A stretch of DNA of 64,000 nt from Luteolibacter luteus (GTDB taxonomy: Bacteria > Verrucomicrobiota > Verrucomicrobiia > Verrucomicrobiales > Akkermansiaceae), in contig NZ_CP051774.1 in assembly GCF_012913485.1 (NCBI RefSeq), positions 1 through 64,000 of the forward strand. The letters are read 5' to 3'. A program made the position numbers and the translations under genes. Shown here piece after piece: positions 43,658 to 51,568 of the stretch (its first letter is position 1; each line of letters starts with the position of its first letter). The notes below the pieces were generated by a model that made no database searches, was not told where the DNA came from, and saw only the letters and a list, made by a program, of their open reading frames with translations.

Positions 43658-44431
43658 ATGAGTAGACACAGCATTCAAGGGAAGGTCGCAATCGTCGCCG
43701 GCGGAGCAAAGAACCTCGGGGGGCTGATCAGCCGCGCGCTGGCGGAAAAGGGAGCGAGGGCGGTGGTGGTTCACTATAATAGCGACTCGAGTCGCAAGGA
43801 TGCGGAAGAGACCGTGGCTGCGGTCAAGGCGCTTGGCGCGGACGCGATCGCCGTGCAGGGAGACCTTAGCATTCCGGCAAACAACACCCTGCTCTTCGCC
43901 GAGGCGATCAAGGTTTTTGGCGGGGTTGATATCGCCATCAACACTGCCGGGAAAGTGGTCAAGAAGCCCATCTCCGACGTCTCCGAGGAGGACTACGACC
44001 AGAGCTTCGACATCAACGCGAAGGCGGCCTTCTTCTTCATCAAGGAATCCGGGCTGAAGCTGAATGACCACGGCAAGGTCCTCACCATCGTAAGCTCCCT
44101 GCTTGCGGCCTACACGCCCTTCTATGCGGTCTATCCGGGTAGCAAGGCTTCGGTGGAGCATTTCACCCGTGCCGCGTCCAAGGAATTCGGCTCACGCGGG
44201 ATCTCGGTGAATGCCCTGGGGCCGGGCCCCATGGATACGCCGTTCTTTTATCCGGCGGAAGCACCGGAAGCAGTGGCCTACCACAAGACCGCTGCCGCCC
44301 TCAGCGCGCATAGCCCGACCGGCCTGACCTCTCCCGAAGACATCGTCCCCACGGTTCTCCACTTGGTTTCCGATGGCTGGTGGATCACGGGACAAACCAT
44401 TTTCTCAAACGGCGGCTACACGACACGCTGA
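43658..44431 (+). CDS. SDR-family oxidoreductase next to AraC regulator
   Basis: A 257-residue SDR from the ATG at 43658. The cofactor loop is GGAKNLGG (residues 15-22), where the usual TGxxxGxG start is altered; N95-T-A-G replaces NNAG; Ser146/147, Tyr159 and Lys163 (YPGSK) form the catalytic set. HYNSDSSRKD after the second strand suggests NADP preference. It ends with TGQTIFSNGGYTTR. Upstream coding-looking sequence from 43547 is not convincing as part of this protein. Substrate unknown. Confidence 0.8.
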   Translation: MSRHSIQGKVAIVAGGAKNLGGLISRALAEKGARAVVVHYNSDSSRKDAEETVAAVKALGADAIAVQGDLSIPANNTLLFAEAIKVFGGVDIAINTAGKVVKKPISDVSEEDYDQSFDINAKAAFFFIKESGLKLNDHGKVLTIVSSLLAAYTPFYAVYPGSKASVEHFTRAASKEFGSRGISVNALGPGPMDTPFFYPAEAPEAVAYHKTAAALSAHSPTGLTSPEDIVPTVLHLVSDGWWITGQTIFSNGGYTTR

Positions 44432-44744
44432 TCTCCCCACTGATGTGCCCGGGCCTGGTGCAGCTGTTCTCTTTGGGAACCAGCTTGCCGGGTCCCGCTT
44501 TCCGGCGGAATCACCGCTGAGCCTGCGAAGCTGGCAGGGCTCTTCTTCGGCCGAGCATCCCCGAGAGGCTGCGGCTCAGCGGAACTCGTGCTCATGCCCA
44601 AGAAAGCACAGGCACGCGCCGTATGGTGAAATGGATGTCCTCATGACTGATTCTCCGTTTCAACGGACAGGCCTTCCCCGCATCCCCCCGGAGAGTCAGC
44701 ATCGGGTTCAAGGCGCAAGCAAAGACCTGTACGGTTTAACTCAA
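44432..44744. other. intergenic between SDR and response regulator
   Basis: About 310 bases. The response-regulator frame stays open upstream but reads as non-coding. No terminator or clear promoter was identified. Confidence 0.35.
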
Positions 44745-45377
44745 ATGGAAGACGGAAAAAAGAATACGATTTATTTGCTGGATGACGACCCCTTGATCCT
44801 AGGCAGGCTTGGTTACATCCTCGAGGATCATGGCTACGCCACCGAGGTGTATACCGATCCCACGGAATTCCTACAGTTGCAGGCACCTTTGTCTGAGTCG
44901 TGTCTTCTCGTGGATTTCCAGATGCCGAAGATGGACGGAATCCAAGTGCAGAATTTCGTGAGGGACCGGAACTGGAATTTGCCGATGATTTTCATGTCCG
45001 CCTATGGGACCGTCCCTGTGGTCGCCACGGCCATGAAGCAAGGAGGCGTGGACTTCATCCAGAAGCCTCTGATCAAGGCACAGGTCCTCTCCGCCGTGGA
45101 TCGGGCTCTCCACATTTCACGGGAGCGGCATCTCGCGCGGACTGAAGCCGAGAACGCGCGGGAGATGCTCGGCTCCTTGACGGAGCGTGAGTTCGACGTG
45201 CTGGATTTGCTCGTGCGCGGGCTTCTGAACAAACAGATCGCCGTGGGGCTCGGTATTGGCGAGCGCACCGTGAAAGTTCATCGTTCCCGGATCCTAACGA
45301 AGCTGGGAGTCAATGCGGTTCCCCTGCTGGTGCCCATCGTGATGGCGGCCGGTTTAAAACCGGAGAAGATTCGCTGA
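44745..45377 (+). CDS. FixJ/NarL-type response regulator
   Basis: A 210-residue two-component regulator from the ATG at 44745. The receiver domain has the acidic pocket DDD (13-15), phospho-acceptor Asp57 (LLVDFQMP), a conserved Ser in MSAYG, and the Lys of FIQKPL. The C-terminal LuxR-type helix-turn-helix starts with LTEREFDVLDLLVRG and contains GIGERTVKVHRSRI. It is tail to tail with a histidine kinase gene (7-base gap), its probable partner. Confidence 0.9.
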   Translation: MEDGKKNTIYLLDDDPLILGRLGYILEDHGYATEVYTDPTEFLQLQAPLSESCLLVDFQMPKMDGIQVQNFVRDRNWNLPMIFMSAYGTVPVVATAMKQGGVDFIQKPLIKAQVLSAVDRALHISRERHLARTEAENAREMLGSLTEREFDVLDLLVRGLLNKQIAVGLGIGERTVKVHRSRILTKLGVNAVPLLVPIVMAAGLKPEKIR

Positions 45378-45384
45378 TTGCCGG

Positions 45385-47052
45385 CTAAAGAGAGCTCTCC
45401 GGTGGAAGTGGCAGCGTGAAATGAAAAGCGCTGCCTTCATTCGGCAAGCTGTCCACCGAGAGGTCCCCCCCATTGGCATCCAGGAAGCTCGAGACGATCT
45501 GCAGGCCGAGTCCAGCGCCTCGTTCTCGCGCGGTACCGACCGAAGTCGAGAACCCCTTTCCTTCTTCGAACAGTCCGTCCGTTTGTTGAGACGTCATCCC
45601 CACTCCATTGTCCTCCACGGTGATCCTCCAGGATCCTCCCGCGCGGGATGCGGATAGCCTGACGCGCCCACCCCGGCCAGTGAACTTGATCGCGTTTGAA
45701 AGGAGGTTCCGGAGGATGGAGCCAAGGTGGTGCCGATCTGCCCATACCATGGCATCGCCATCGATATCGATCACCACCTTGATGGCCTTGAATTCGGCAT
45801 TGACGCGCAGGAGCTCCACCGCGTCTTCGGCCATCGCGAGGACCCGGCATGACATTGGCGCAGGTTTGAGTTCATCGAGCTGCAGGGTGGCCCATTCCAT
45901 GATGTTCTCCAGCGTCCACCGGGTGCTGTCCGTCGCCAGCCTCAGCTGCTTCTTGATGGAGAAGAACTCCGACTGCTCCATTCTGCCCTCTTTCACGAGA
46001 TCGAGTGCCGTGCTCAGGCTTGCGATCGGACTTCTCACGTCATGACCGATGATGGCAAGGAGCTGTTCCTTCGCGCGGTTTGCCTGAATAAGCTGCGCGG
46101 TTTTCTCCCGCAGCTGGCTACACAACGCGGAAATGACCAGTGAGGAGGCCACGCCTGCGAGAATCAGAAAATCGGCGTAGAGCACCCGACCTTGGGTGGA
46201 AAAATAAAGCAGTGATTCGGGGCTGATGGCGATCGACAGCACGAACCCCATCGTGATGAGGAAATTAATTGCCGATGTGACAAGTGTTCCCGACTGGACC
46301 GAGCTCCAGATCAATACAAGATAGAATCCCCCAAAGACCGCGAACCAATAGAGCCGGTCGATTTCCCCTAGCCGGAAATAGCTGAACATCAGGATTCCGG
46401 CGCCATAGAGCCCGAGAATGGCCGAGCTGCGGACCAGCTCCCTGCGATCAAAGCGCAGACCGGCGCTGCACCAGGTGAGAAGGATGGGAACCAGCAAGAA
46501 TTGTCCCATCGTGTTTCCAGCCCAGGAATAGATGGAGAGGTGGATGACCTCTTCAGGCACCGATATGCTCATCCTGGGAAGAGCTTTGGCGAGTGCCGAA
46601 GCGGGCTGGAGGACGAGCGCGATCATGGCGAAAAGCCGGACAACATCCCGTGGCCTTCCAAGGGAAGGTGAGATCCGCCATTTCCAGAAAAGCCATCCGC
46701 CAATGGAATCCCCGATCGCGTTGACGAGTCCAAATGCGGCACCCACCGCGGCCGGTACTCCGAGCGATACCGAAAGGACCAGTTGTCCCAGGAAGATTCC
46801 CAAGGACACCCGCGGTCCAAAGATGATGGTGAACGCCAGGGCTAAACCCTCGGGTAGAAATGCAATGCTCGTGGCACTGCCTTCGGAAACTGCCATGGCG
46901 AAGGCCAGCCGGCCCAAGAGAAAATAGCCCACCGCCAGCGCTACCGTGAGGTTCACGGAATTGGCCCAGCTTCCATCGATCGGGCCAGACCGTCGCCCTA
47001 GAGACCGGAGCCGAGTCACAAATCCGGTATCATCTTCGAATCCCCCTGACAT
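45385..47052 (-). CDS. membrane histidine kinase with MASE1 sensory domain
   Basis: A 555-residue kinase from the ATG at 47052 (preceded by AAAGGTGA). Residues 30-310 form about eight membrane helices of the MASE1 type (TVALAVGYFLLGRLAF, SIAFLPEGLALAF, LFGP-like FGPRVSLGIFLGQL). The HisKA motif IIGHDVRSP contains the phospho-accepting His337, and the ATPase domain has NLLSNAIKF (N-box) and DNGVGM (G1), with GAGLGLQIV (G2). It is probably the partner of the convergent FixJ-type regulator. The MASE1 ligand is unknown. Confidence 0.88.
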   Translation of the reverse strand: MSGGFEDDTGFVTRLRSLGRRSGPIDGSWANSVNLTVALAVGYFLLGRLAFAMAVSEGSATSIAFLPEGLALAFTIIFGPRVSLGIFLGQLVLSVSLGVPAAVGAAFGLVNAIGDSIGGWLFWKWRISPSLGRPRDVVRLFAMIALVLQPASALAKALPRMSISVPEEVIHLSIYSWAGNTMGQFLLVPILLTWCSAGLRFDRRELVRSSAILGLYGAGILMFSYFRLGEIDRLYWFAVFGGFYLVLIWSSVQSGTLVTSAINFLITMGFVLSIAISPESLLYFSTQGRVLYADFLILAGVASSLVISALCSQLREKTAQLIQANRAKEQLLAIIGHDVRSPIASLSTALDLVKEGRMEQSEFFSIKKQLRLATDSTRWTLENIMEWATLQLDELKPAPMSCRVLAMAEDAVELLRVNAEFKAIKVVIDIDGDAMVWADRHHLGSILRNLLSNAIKFTGRGGRVRLSASRAGGSWRITVEDNGVGMTSQQTDGLFEEGKGFSTSVGTARERGAGLGLQIVSSFLDANGGDLSVDSLPNEGSAFHFTLPLPPESSL

Positions 47053-47179
47053 TTCACCTTTGATCCAAAATTCCGCCCATTCCCGGTCTGGTCTGAATAG
47101 AAAGAGCACAGGACTCCGAAAGCCCTGTGCCCGATCGCGCGAAGCAACTTCTATTCGCTGAAACTTTGAACCGACGCCG

Positions 47180-47204
47180 CGAGTTCCCCGGGGGAAAGAA
47201 CTCG
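47180..47204 (-). terminator. hairpin after PEP-CTERM gene
   Basis: CGAGTTC (47180-47186) pairs with GAACTCG (47198-47204), 15 bases beyond the stop of the leftward PEP-CTERM gene. The T-run is weak. Confidence 0.45.
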
Positions 47205-47218
47205 GGCCGGGAGGGGAA

Positions 47219-47959
47219 CTAGCGGCTGCGACGGCGGACCACCAGCCCGATTGTGCCGATCAAGCCGAGCATGGCGGCGGAAGGCTCTGGCACGACATCG
47301 TAATTGTACTTCACGGTGACGAAGCCTTGCACATCGGACACGACGTAAGCTTGCTGCAAACCTCCCATGCCCGTTGCGCCAGTGGTTTGTAGCGCGCCGA
47401 AGTTCAGGACAAAGGTGTTGTTTCCGCCCGCGGCGACGTAGCCACCATTGAAGAGCGAATTGATCGTGCCGGAAGCCGAAACCGTGAGGTTGCTTGGGGC
47501 GAAAATGTAGTAGTCACTCTGCCCGGTGTTGTTGAACTCGGTGGTCGGGTCACCGGAAGTGGCACCGATCCCGAGTCCATCGAGCGAACTTGTGGCATTG
47601 AGAGTGGCCCCGATCGGGTTGAACGCGAGATCCAGCAGGCTGATGCCGCCGGACACTACCGTGAGGCTGCCGTTGATCGTGTGTTGCAGGCCGATCGTCC
47701 CCGCGCTGGCGGAATCATTGTCCACAGCCAGGCTTCCACCGGTCTTCGTGAACTCAAGCGTGACTTCGACGCTCTGCAAAACACGAGTGCCGCCCTGATC
47801 GTCAAACTTATCGAAGGTCACCTGCTGGGAGCCGTTTGGCAGGAATCCGAAGTTCTCGGTTTGGGAAAGGACATAAGCAGCCTGGGCCTTGGCACCGGCA
47901 ACGGCCAGCAAGGTGAGGGTGGAGACAGCGGATGTGGTGAACCATTTTTGCAGATGCAT
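47219..47959 (-). CDS. PEP-CTERM protein with choice-of-anchor E-type domain
   Basis: A 246-residue exported protein with a signal peptide (cleavage near AKAQA). The body is a predicted beta-sandwich resembling choice-of-anchor E domains (QTENFGFLPNGSQQVTFDKFD). The C-terminus is VPEPSAAMLGL, a hydrophobic helix, and RRRSR, the PEP-CTERM sorting signal. It is probably processed by an exosortase and retained with surface polysaccharide. It lies 1.3 kb from the start of the exopolysaccharide cluster. Confidence 0.85.
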   Translation of the reverse strand: MHLQKWFTTSAVSTLTLLAVAGAKAQAAYVLSQTENFGFLPNGSQQVTFDKFDDQGGTRVLQSVEVTLEFTKTGGSLAVDNDSASAGTIGLQHTINGSLTVVSGGISLLDLAFNPIGATLNATSSLDGLGIGATSGDPTTEFNNTGQSDYYIFAPSNLTVSASGTINSLFNGGYVAAGGNNTFVLNFGALQTTGATGMGGLQQAYVVSDVQGFVTVKYNYDVVPEPSAAMLGLIGTIGLVVRRRSR

Positions 47960-48084
47960 GCGCAGCGATGAAAGGGGCGGTTTCGTGCCCCTTCAATTTC
48001 CTCAAGGGGAAATGTTCATTCGAACATTTACCATCCGTAGCTAGGCACAGCGAGGGCAGCAGCCTTGCCCATCCCGGTTCTGGA

Positions 48085-48136
48085 CGCGGGCTCGGAGAGC
48101 GGATCGGTGAGCTTGGTGAAGGGACCGATCCCGTAA
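48085..48136 (+). pseudogene. remnant of the metalloprotease C-terminus
   Basis: This piece repeats the last codons of the gene at 36176 (AGSESGSVSL and KGPIP followed by TAA) with about 45 bases deleted between the two parts. The frame is still open into a stop 45 bases upstream. It looks like the scar of a lost paralogous surface-protein gene. Confidence 0.55.
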
Positions 48137-48783
48137 GGCCGGGGGCTCATCGGCTGGAGCGCGGACGAAGCGGAAGAACTTGAGGTTCAGCGAGAAAGGG
48201 TATCGACCCTTGGCGGGGATCGCCCGGCCTTAAAGCATGGGAGGGCAGCTCCGATCCCCCGAAGAGGCGTCCGGGTGCCCACAGTTGTCGGATAGCCTGC
48301 TCATTTAAGGATACCGGATTATCGCTACCGTCAGTTATGAAGTAACCAAAGGGACAACAATACACGCGATAACGTAGGAGAACATGCAATACGCACACTT
48401 ATCCGGCTAAAAACATGTCGATTTTATACCCGACGACTACCCCGACCCTTACCGCGGGCGCTTCAGCAACAAGCGGACAGAGAAATCCATCCCAAAGTTT
48501 GGCAGGAGCAAAAAACTTGAAATTCGCTTATTTCGGAACCAACCAAACAATTTAAGAAACCCGAGCTATCTTTGGCAGGGCATCATCAATTCTCAGCTAT
48601 TTTCCGGGAAATTTTCAGGGTCCTCGCGGGGCCTTTCTCAGAAAAACTCCGAGGCCGGGAAGGAGAGGGCCCCATTTTTCCTCAATTCGTTAGAAATCAA
48701 CGGTTAGCAAACCAAACAGATAGATTGCAAAATCATATGGAAAAGGATGCCCGCGATACCCTAACCGATCGCGTAGGGGGGCG

Positions 48784-48799
48784 TGGCATGCGTAGTGCT
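48784..48799 (+). promoter_or_regulatory. possible sigma-54 promoter
   Basis: TGGCATGCGTAGTGCT keeps the invariant GG and GC with the correct 12-base offset of a -24/-12 element. It lies 420 bases before the first gene of the polysaccharide cluster. One match of this kind can arise by chance. Confidence 0.28.
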
Positions 48800-49218
48800 A
48801 CTTATAAGGGGAATCCTCTCCACCTCCCTTCTTCTAACGCTTCAGGGGGCCAATCCCCCGAAGTTCACCGGTGATCTGGAAAGTCCGCAAACGGTGCAAA
48901 ATCGGACAGAAAATTCCCCCGGTGTCTCAAATTTTATTGCCACCTTCGACCGCGTTCCTGTAGTTCAAAACTCATCAATCGGTTTTCTCACCCTCCGGTT
49001 GACTTAAGACACCCTTCGCCTCCCCGGCGAATTCCCCCCACCCCCCATGATACAGCAAGCTGCCTTTGCAGGCATGTGCTCAATGCACTTGCCCTATCTC
49101 CATCCCCTAGCGGGGGACGAGCATCCTGATCCTGGGATGCTACCGGATAGAGCCGAGGCGCGCCCGCTGTAATCCTCCCACCCCCAAGTTCCCCCACCCA
49201 CTTCTCCCCCACCCGGAC

Positions 49219-50658
49219 ATGTTCCCCCTCCCTTCGAGACTGCTGCTGCTTTCTTGCGCCCTGATTTCCGCTCCCTGCTGCGCCCTCGCCCAGGATCTGG
49301 AAACGCCTGCCTTGCCACCGGAGACCGGGAGCCTCCCGGAGCCAGTCACCGGAGATGTGGGAGCCACCGCAGCGCTGGCCCCTGATGCCACGAGCGTCCC
49401 GGCGGTCTACATCGAGCCGGTGTCCCAAGATCCGATGCTGCCCGCCGATGAGGCACCGATCGCGGAAGCTCCCGCGACGCCCGAGGAGCCGGTGAGACAG
49501 CAGTTGCAAGCCCCGGCCGTGACGGCCCCGAGCGGCTTCACCAATCCGGTGAGTCCCTTCGCTTCCAGCGCTCTCGGCAGCGGCTTGGAGGATGTGGCAC
49601 GGCGCTTCCACCTCGGCCTTTCGAGCGCGCTTACTTACGATTCGAATTTCTTCCAGACCTCCTCCAACGAGGATGACGAGGTCACCTTCGTGATCTCGCC
49701 GACCTTCAGTTTCCAGACTCAAGGAGCGGCCTTCCAGTTCATCGGCCAAGCGGCGCTGAACTATAACACCTACTTCGAGAACTCCGACAACAACGGCCTC
49801 GGTTACAACCTCTCGCTGGAAGGTAACTACGACGGTGGCGGACCGCTTTCCGCGCATGCCTCGATCTCCAGCTCCAAGGAGCAGGGGGTGAACCGCTACT
49901 ACGGCAGCGCCTTCGTGGAGACCATGAATTTCAACACCTCGCTCGGCGCGTCTTACCGCATCAGCCAGAAGACCTCGATCGATGGCCGCTTCGGCTACTC
50001 ATGGACGGATCCGGATGAGGCCGGCCTGAGCCAAACCGAGAACACCAGCTTCGACCTCTCCGCGATGTGGCAGGCGACGCCGCTGCTCCGGATCGGCCCG
50101 GGTGTTTCCTGGAGCCTGGCAGAAGGCTCGAACCAGGACGACCGCGAAACCATCGGTCCCATCCTGCGGGCGCAGTACAAGCTGAGCAACCGCATCGCGC
50201 TGGACGGCACGGTGGGACTCGACTTCGCGGACTACGGCGGCGGCGGGGATTCGGATACGGATTTCAACTGCTCGCTGGGAGTCGCCTACCGCTGGTCGGA
50301 GCTCTGGGGCATGAGCCTGCGCCTCTACCACGGCACCTCTGCCGATGGCTCGAGGCTGGGCACCGCTACCGGTTCCTTCCGGGAAACGACATCGATCGGC
50401 CTCGGCTACCACCGCCAGGTGATGCGCGCCCTCTGGGACGTGAGCCTGAACTACTCGATGGACGATTCCAGCAACCCGAACGGCCTGCTGGCACCGGGTG
50501 ACAGCGATTACTTCACCTTCCGCACCTCCTTGGGCATGCCGATCTTCGCGAACCGCGCCAACGCCTCCGTCTTCTACTCGTGGATGGATGAGTCCGGTGG
50601 CCTGCGGGGCGATTGGAACGGCCACCAGGTAGGCTTCCAGATTTCCACGGGCTTCTGA
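49219..50658 (+). CDS. outer-membrane beta-barrel protein of the polysaccharide cluster
   Basis: A 479-residue protein with a signal peptide (cleavage near ALAQ) and a Pro/Ala-rich linker to about residue 115. From residue 130 to the end it has repeated amphipathic strands (LGLSSALTYDSNFF ... VGFQISTGF) with a C-terminal Phe. This matches the putative beta-barrel porin type often first in PEP-CTERM-linked exopolysaccharide loci, where it may serve as the secretion pore. The leader is strongly C/T-rich and has no Shine-Dalgarno. Confidence 0.8.
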   Translation: MFPLPSRLLLLSCALISAPCCALAQDLETPALPPETGSLPEPVTGDVGATAALAPDATSVPAVYIEPVSQDPMLPADEAPIAEAPATPEEPVRQQLQAPAVTAPSGFTNPVSPFASSALGSGLEDVARRFHLGLSSALTYDSNFFQTSSNEDDEVTFVISPTFSFQTQGAAFQFIGQAALNYNTYFENSDNNGLGYNLSLEGNYDGGGPLSAHASISSSKEQGVNRYYGSAFVETMNFNTSLGASYRISQKTSIDGRFGYSWTDPDEAGLSQTENTSFDLSAMWQATPLLRIGPGVSWSLAEGSNQDDRETIGPILRAQYKLSNRIALDGTVGLDFADYGGGGDSDTDFNCSLGVAYRWSELWGMSLRLYHGTSADGSRLGTATGSFRETTSIGLGYHRQVMRALWDVSLNYSMDDSSNPNGLLAPGDSDYFTFRTSLGMPIFANRANASVFYSWMDESGGLRGDWNGHQVGFQISTGF

Positions 50659-50710
50659 TCTCCCTCACCAAGCCCTCTTCCTGAACCGAACCAACCAACG
50701 GGTCACGACC

Positions 50711-51505
50711 ATGAGAAACTTGTACCAGCTTGCAGCCTCTTTGATCGCCCTTGTCACCACGGGCCTCGCCGCGCCATCCGACGCGACGCTGAAGGTGAAC
50801 GATACCATCCGCGTGGAGGTCTTCAACGAGACCGACCTGAATGCGGTGACCAAGATCCTGAAGTCCGGCGAAGTCGTGCTGCAATTCATCGGGCCGGTGA
50901 AGATCGCCGGGCTGACGGTGGCGGAAGCGAACGAGAAGATCCGCGGTCTCTACGACAAGGATTACCTGGTCGACCCGAAGCTGACGCTGACGGTGGAAGC
51001 CTACTCGCAGGATATGATCTCGGTGACCGGTGCGGTGACCGGTGGCGGACAATTTCCCTATCCCCAGAATGCGAAGCTGGACCTGGCCTCCGCACTGGCG
51101 ATGGCCGGTGGCACGACCCGTTATGCCGATCCAAAGGGCGTGACGGTAACGCGCGTCGACGGCGGCAGCTCCACCTACCCGATCAGCGGTGCCTCCACCG
51201 TGCAGATCCAGCCGGGCGACCAGATCACCGTGCGCCGCAGCAACTACGCGGACAAGGTGGCATACGTCTTCGGCCAGGTGCGCAAGCCGGGCCCGGTGGC
51301 CTTCCCGCCGGATGGCCGCCTGACACTGCTCGATGCGATCGCGCAGGCCGGCAACTACACCGAACTCGGCAATGCGAAGGCGGTGAAGATCAATCGCAAC
51401 GGCAAAGTCACCGAGGTCAATCTCCGGGAGATGACCGAAAAGGGCAGCGAGCACTACATGCTGCAGCCCGAGGACAAGATCACCGTCCCCGACCGCATCT
51501 GGTAA
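50711..51505 (+). CDS. polysaccharide export protein (Wza-like, with SLBB domains)
   Basis: A 264-residue periplasmic protein with a signal peptide (cleavage near LAAPS). Residues 26-95 form the Poly_export domain (LKVNDTIRVEVFNE ... LTVEAY), followed by two SLBB domains (ISVTGAVTGGG and AYVFGQVRKPGP). Unlike Wza it has no lipobox and no obvious C-terminal amphipathic helix, so it may dock onto the barrel encoded upstream rather than form its own outer-membrane pore. Confidence 0.88.
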   Translation: MRNLYQLAASLIALVTTGLAAPSDATLKVNDTIRVEVFNETDLNAVTKILKSGEVVLQFIGPVKIAGLTVAEANEKIRGLYDKDYLVDPKLTLTVEAYSQDMISVTGAVTGGGQFPYPQNAKLDLASALAMAGGTTRYADPKGVTVTRVDGGSSTYPISGASTVQIQPGDQITVRRSNYADKVAYVFGQVRKPGPVAFPPDGRLTLLDAIAQAGNYTELGNAKAVKINRNGKVTEVNLREMTEKGSEHYMLQPEDKITVPDRIW

Positions 51506-51568
51506 GTTCCCACCACCCTCCAGAGCTTTTCTCCCCCCTCTTCACCCACTCTCCCACTTCCCACCCCC

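Larger units (their letters stand above)
47960..49218. other. 1.26-kb gene-poor region upstream of the polysaccharide cluster
   Basis: No convincing gene. It contains a 52-base remnant of a secreted protein end, an AT-rich block (about 48300-48960), a possible sigma-54 site at 48784, and small stem-loops before the barrel gene, such as GCATCC...GGATGC near 49122. It likely carries a long 5' leader controlling the cluster. Several short open frames in it lack ribosome binding sites. Confidence 0.45.

Noticed and set aside
48147-48398. A minus-strand 83-codon frame in the leader region
   Set aside because: It overlaps the gene remnant, has a Cys/Arg-rich unnatural composition and no start signal.
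48783-49007. A GTG-initiated 74-codon frame with a hydrophobic start upstream of the polysaccharide cluster
   Set aside because: There is no ribosome binding site, the C-terminal half is AT-rich and unstructured, and codon use is unlike the neighbours.
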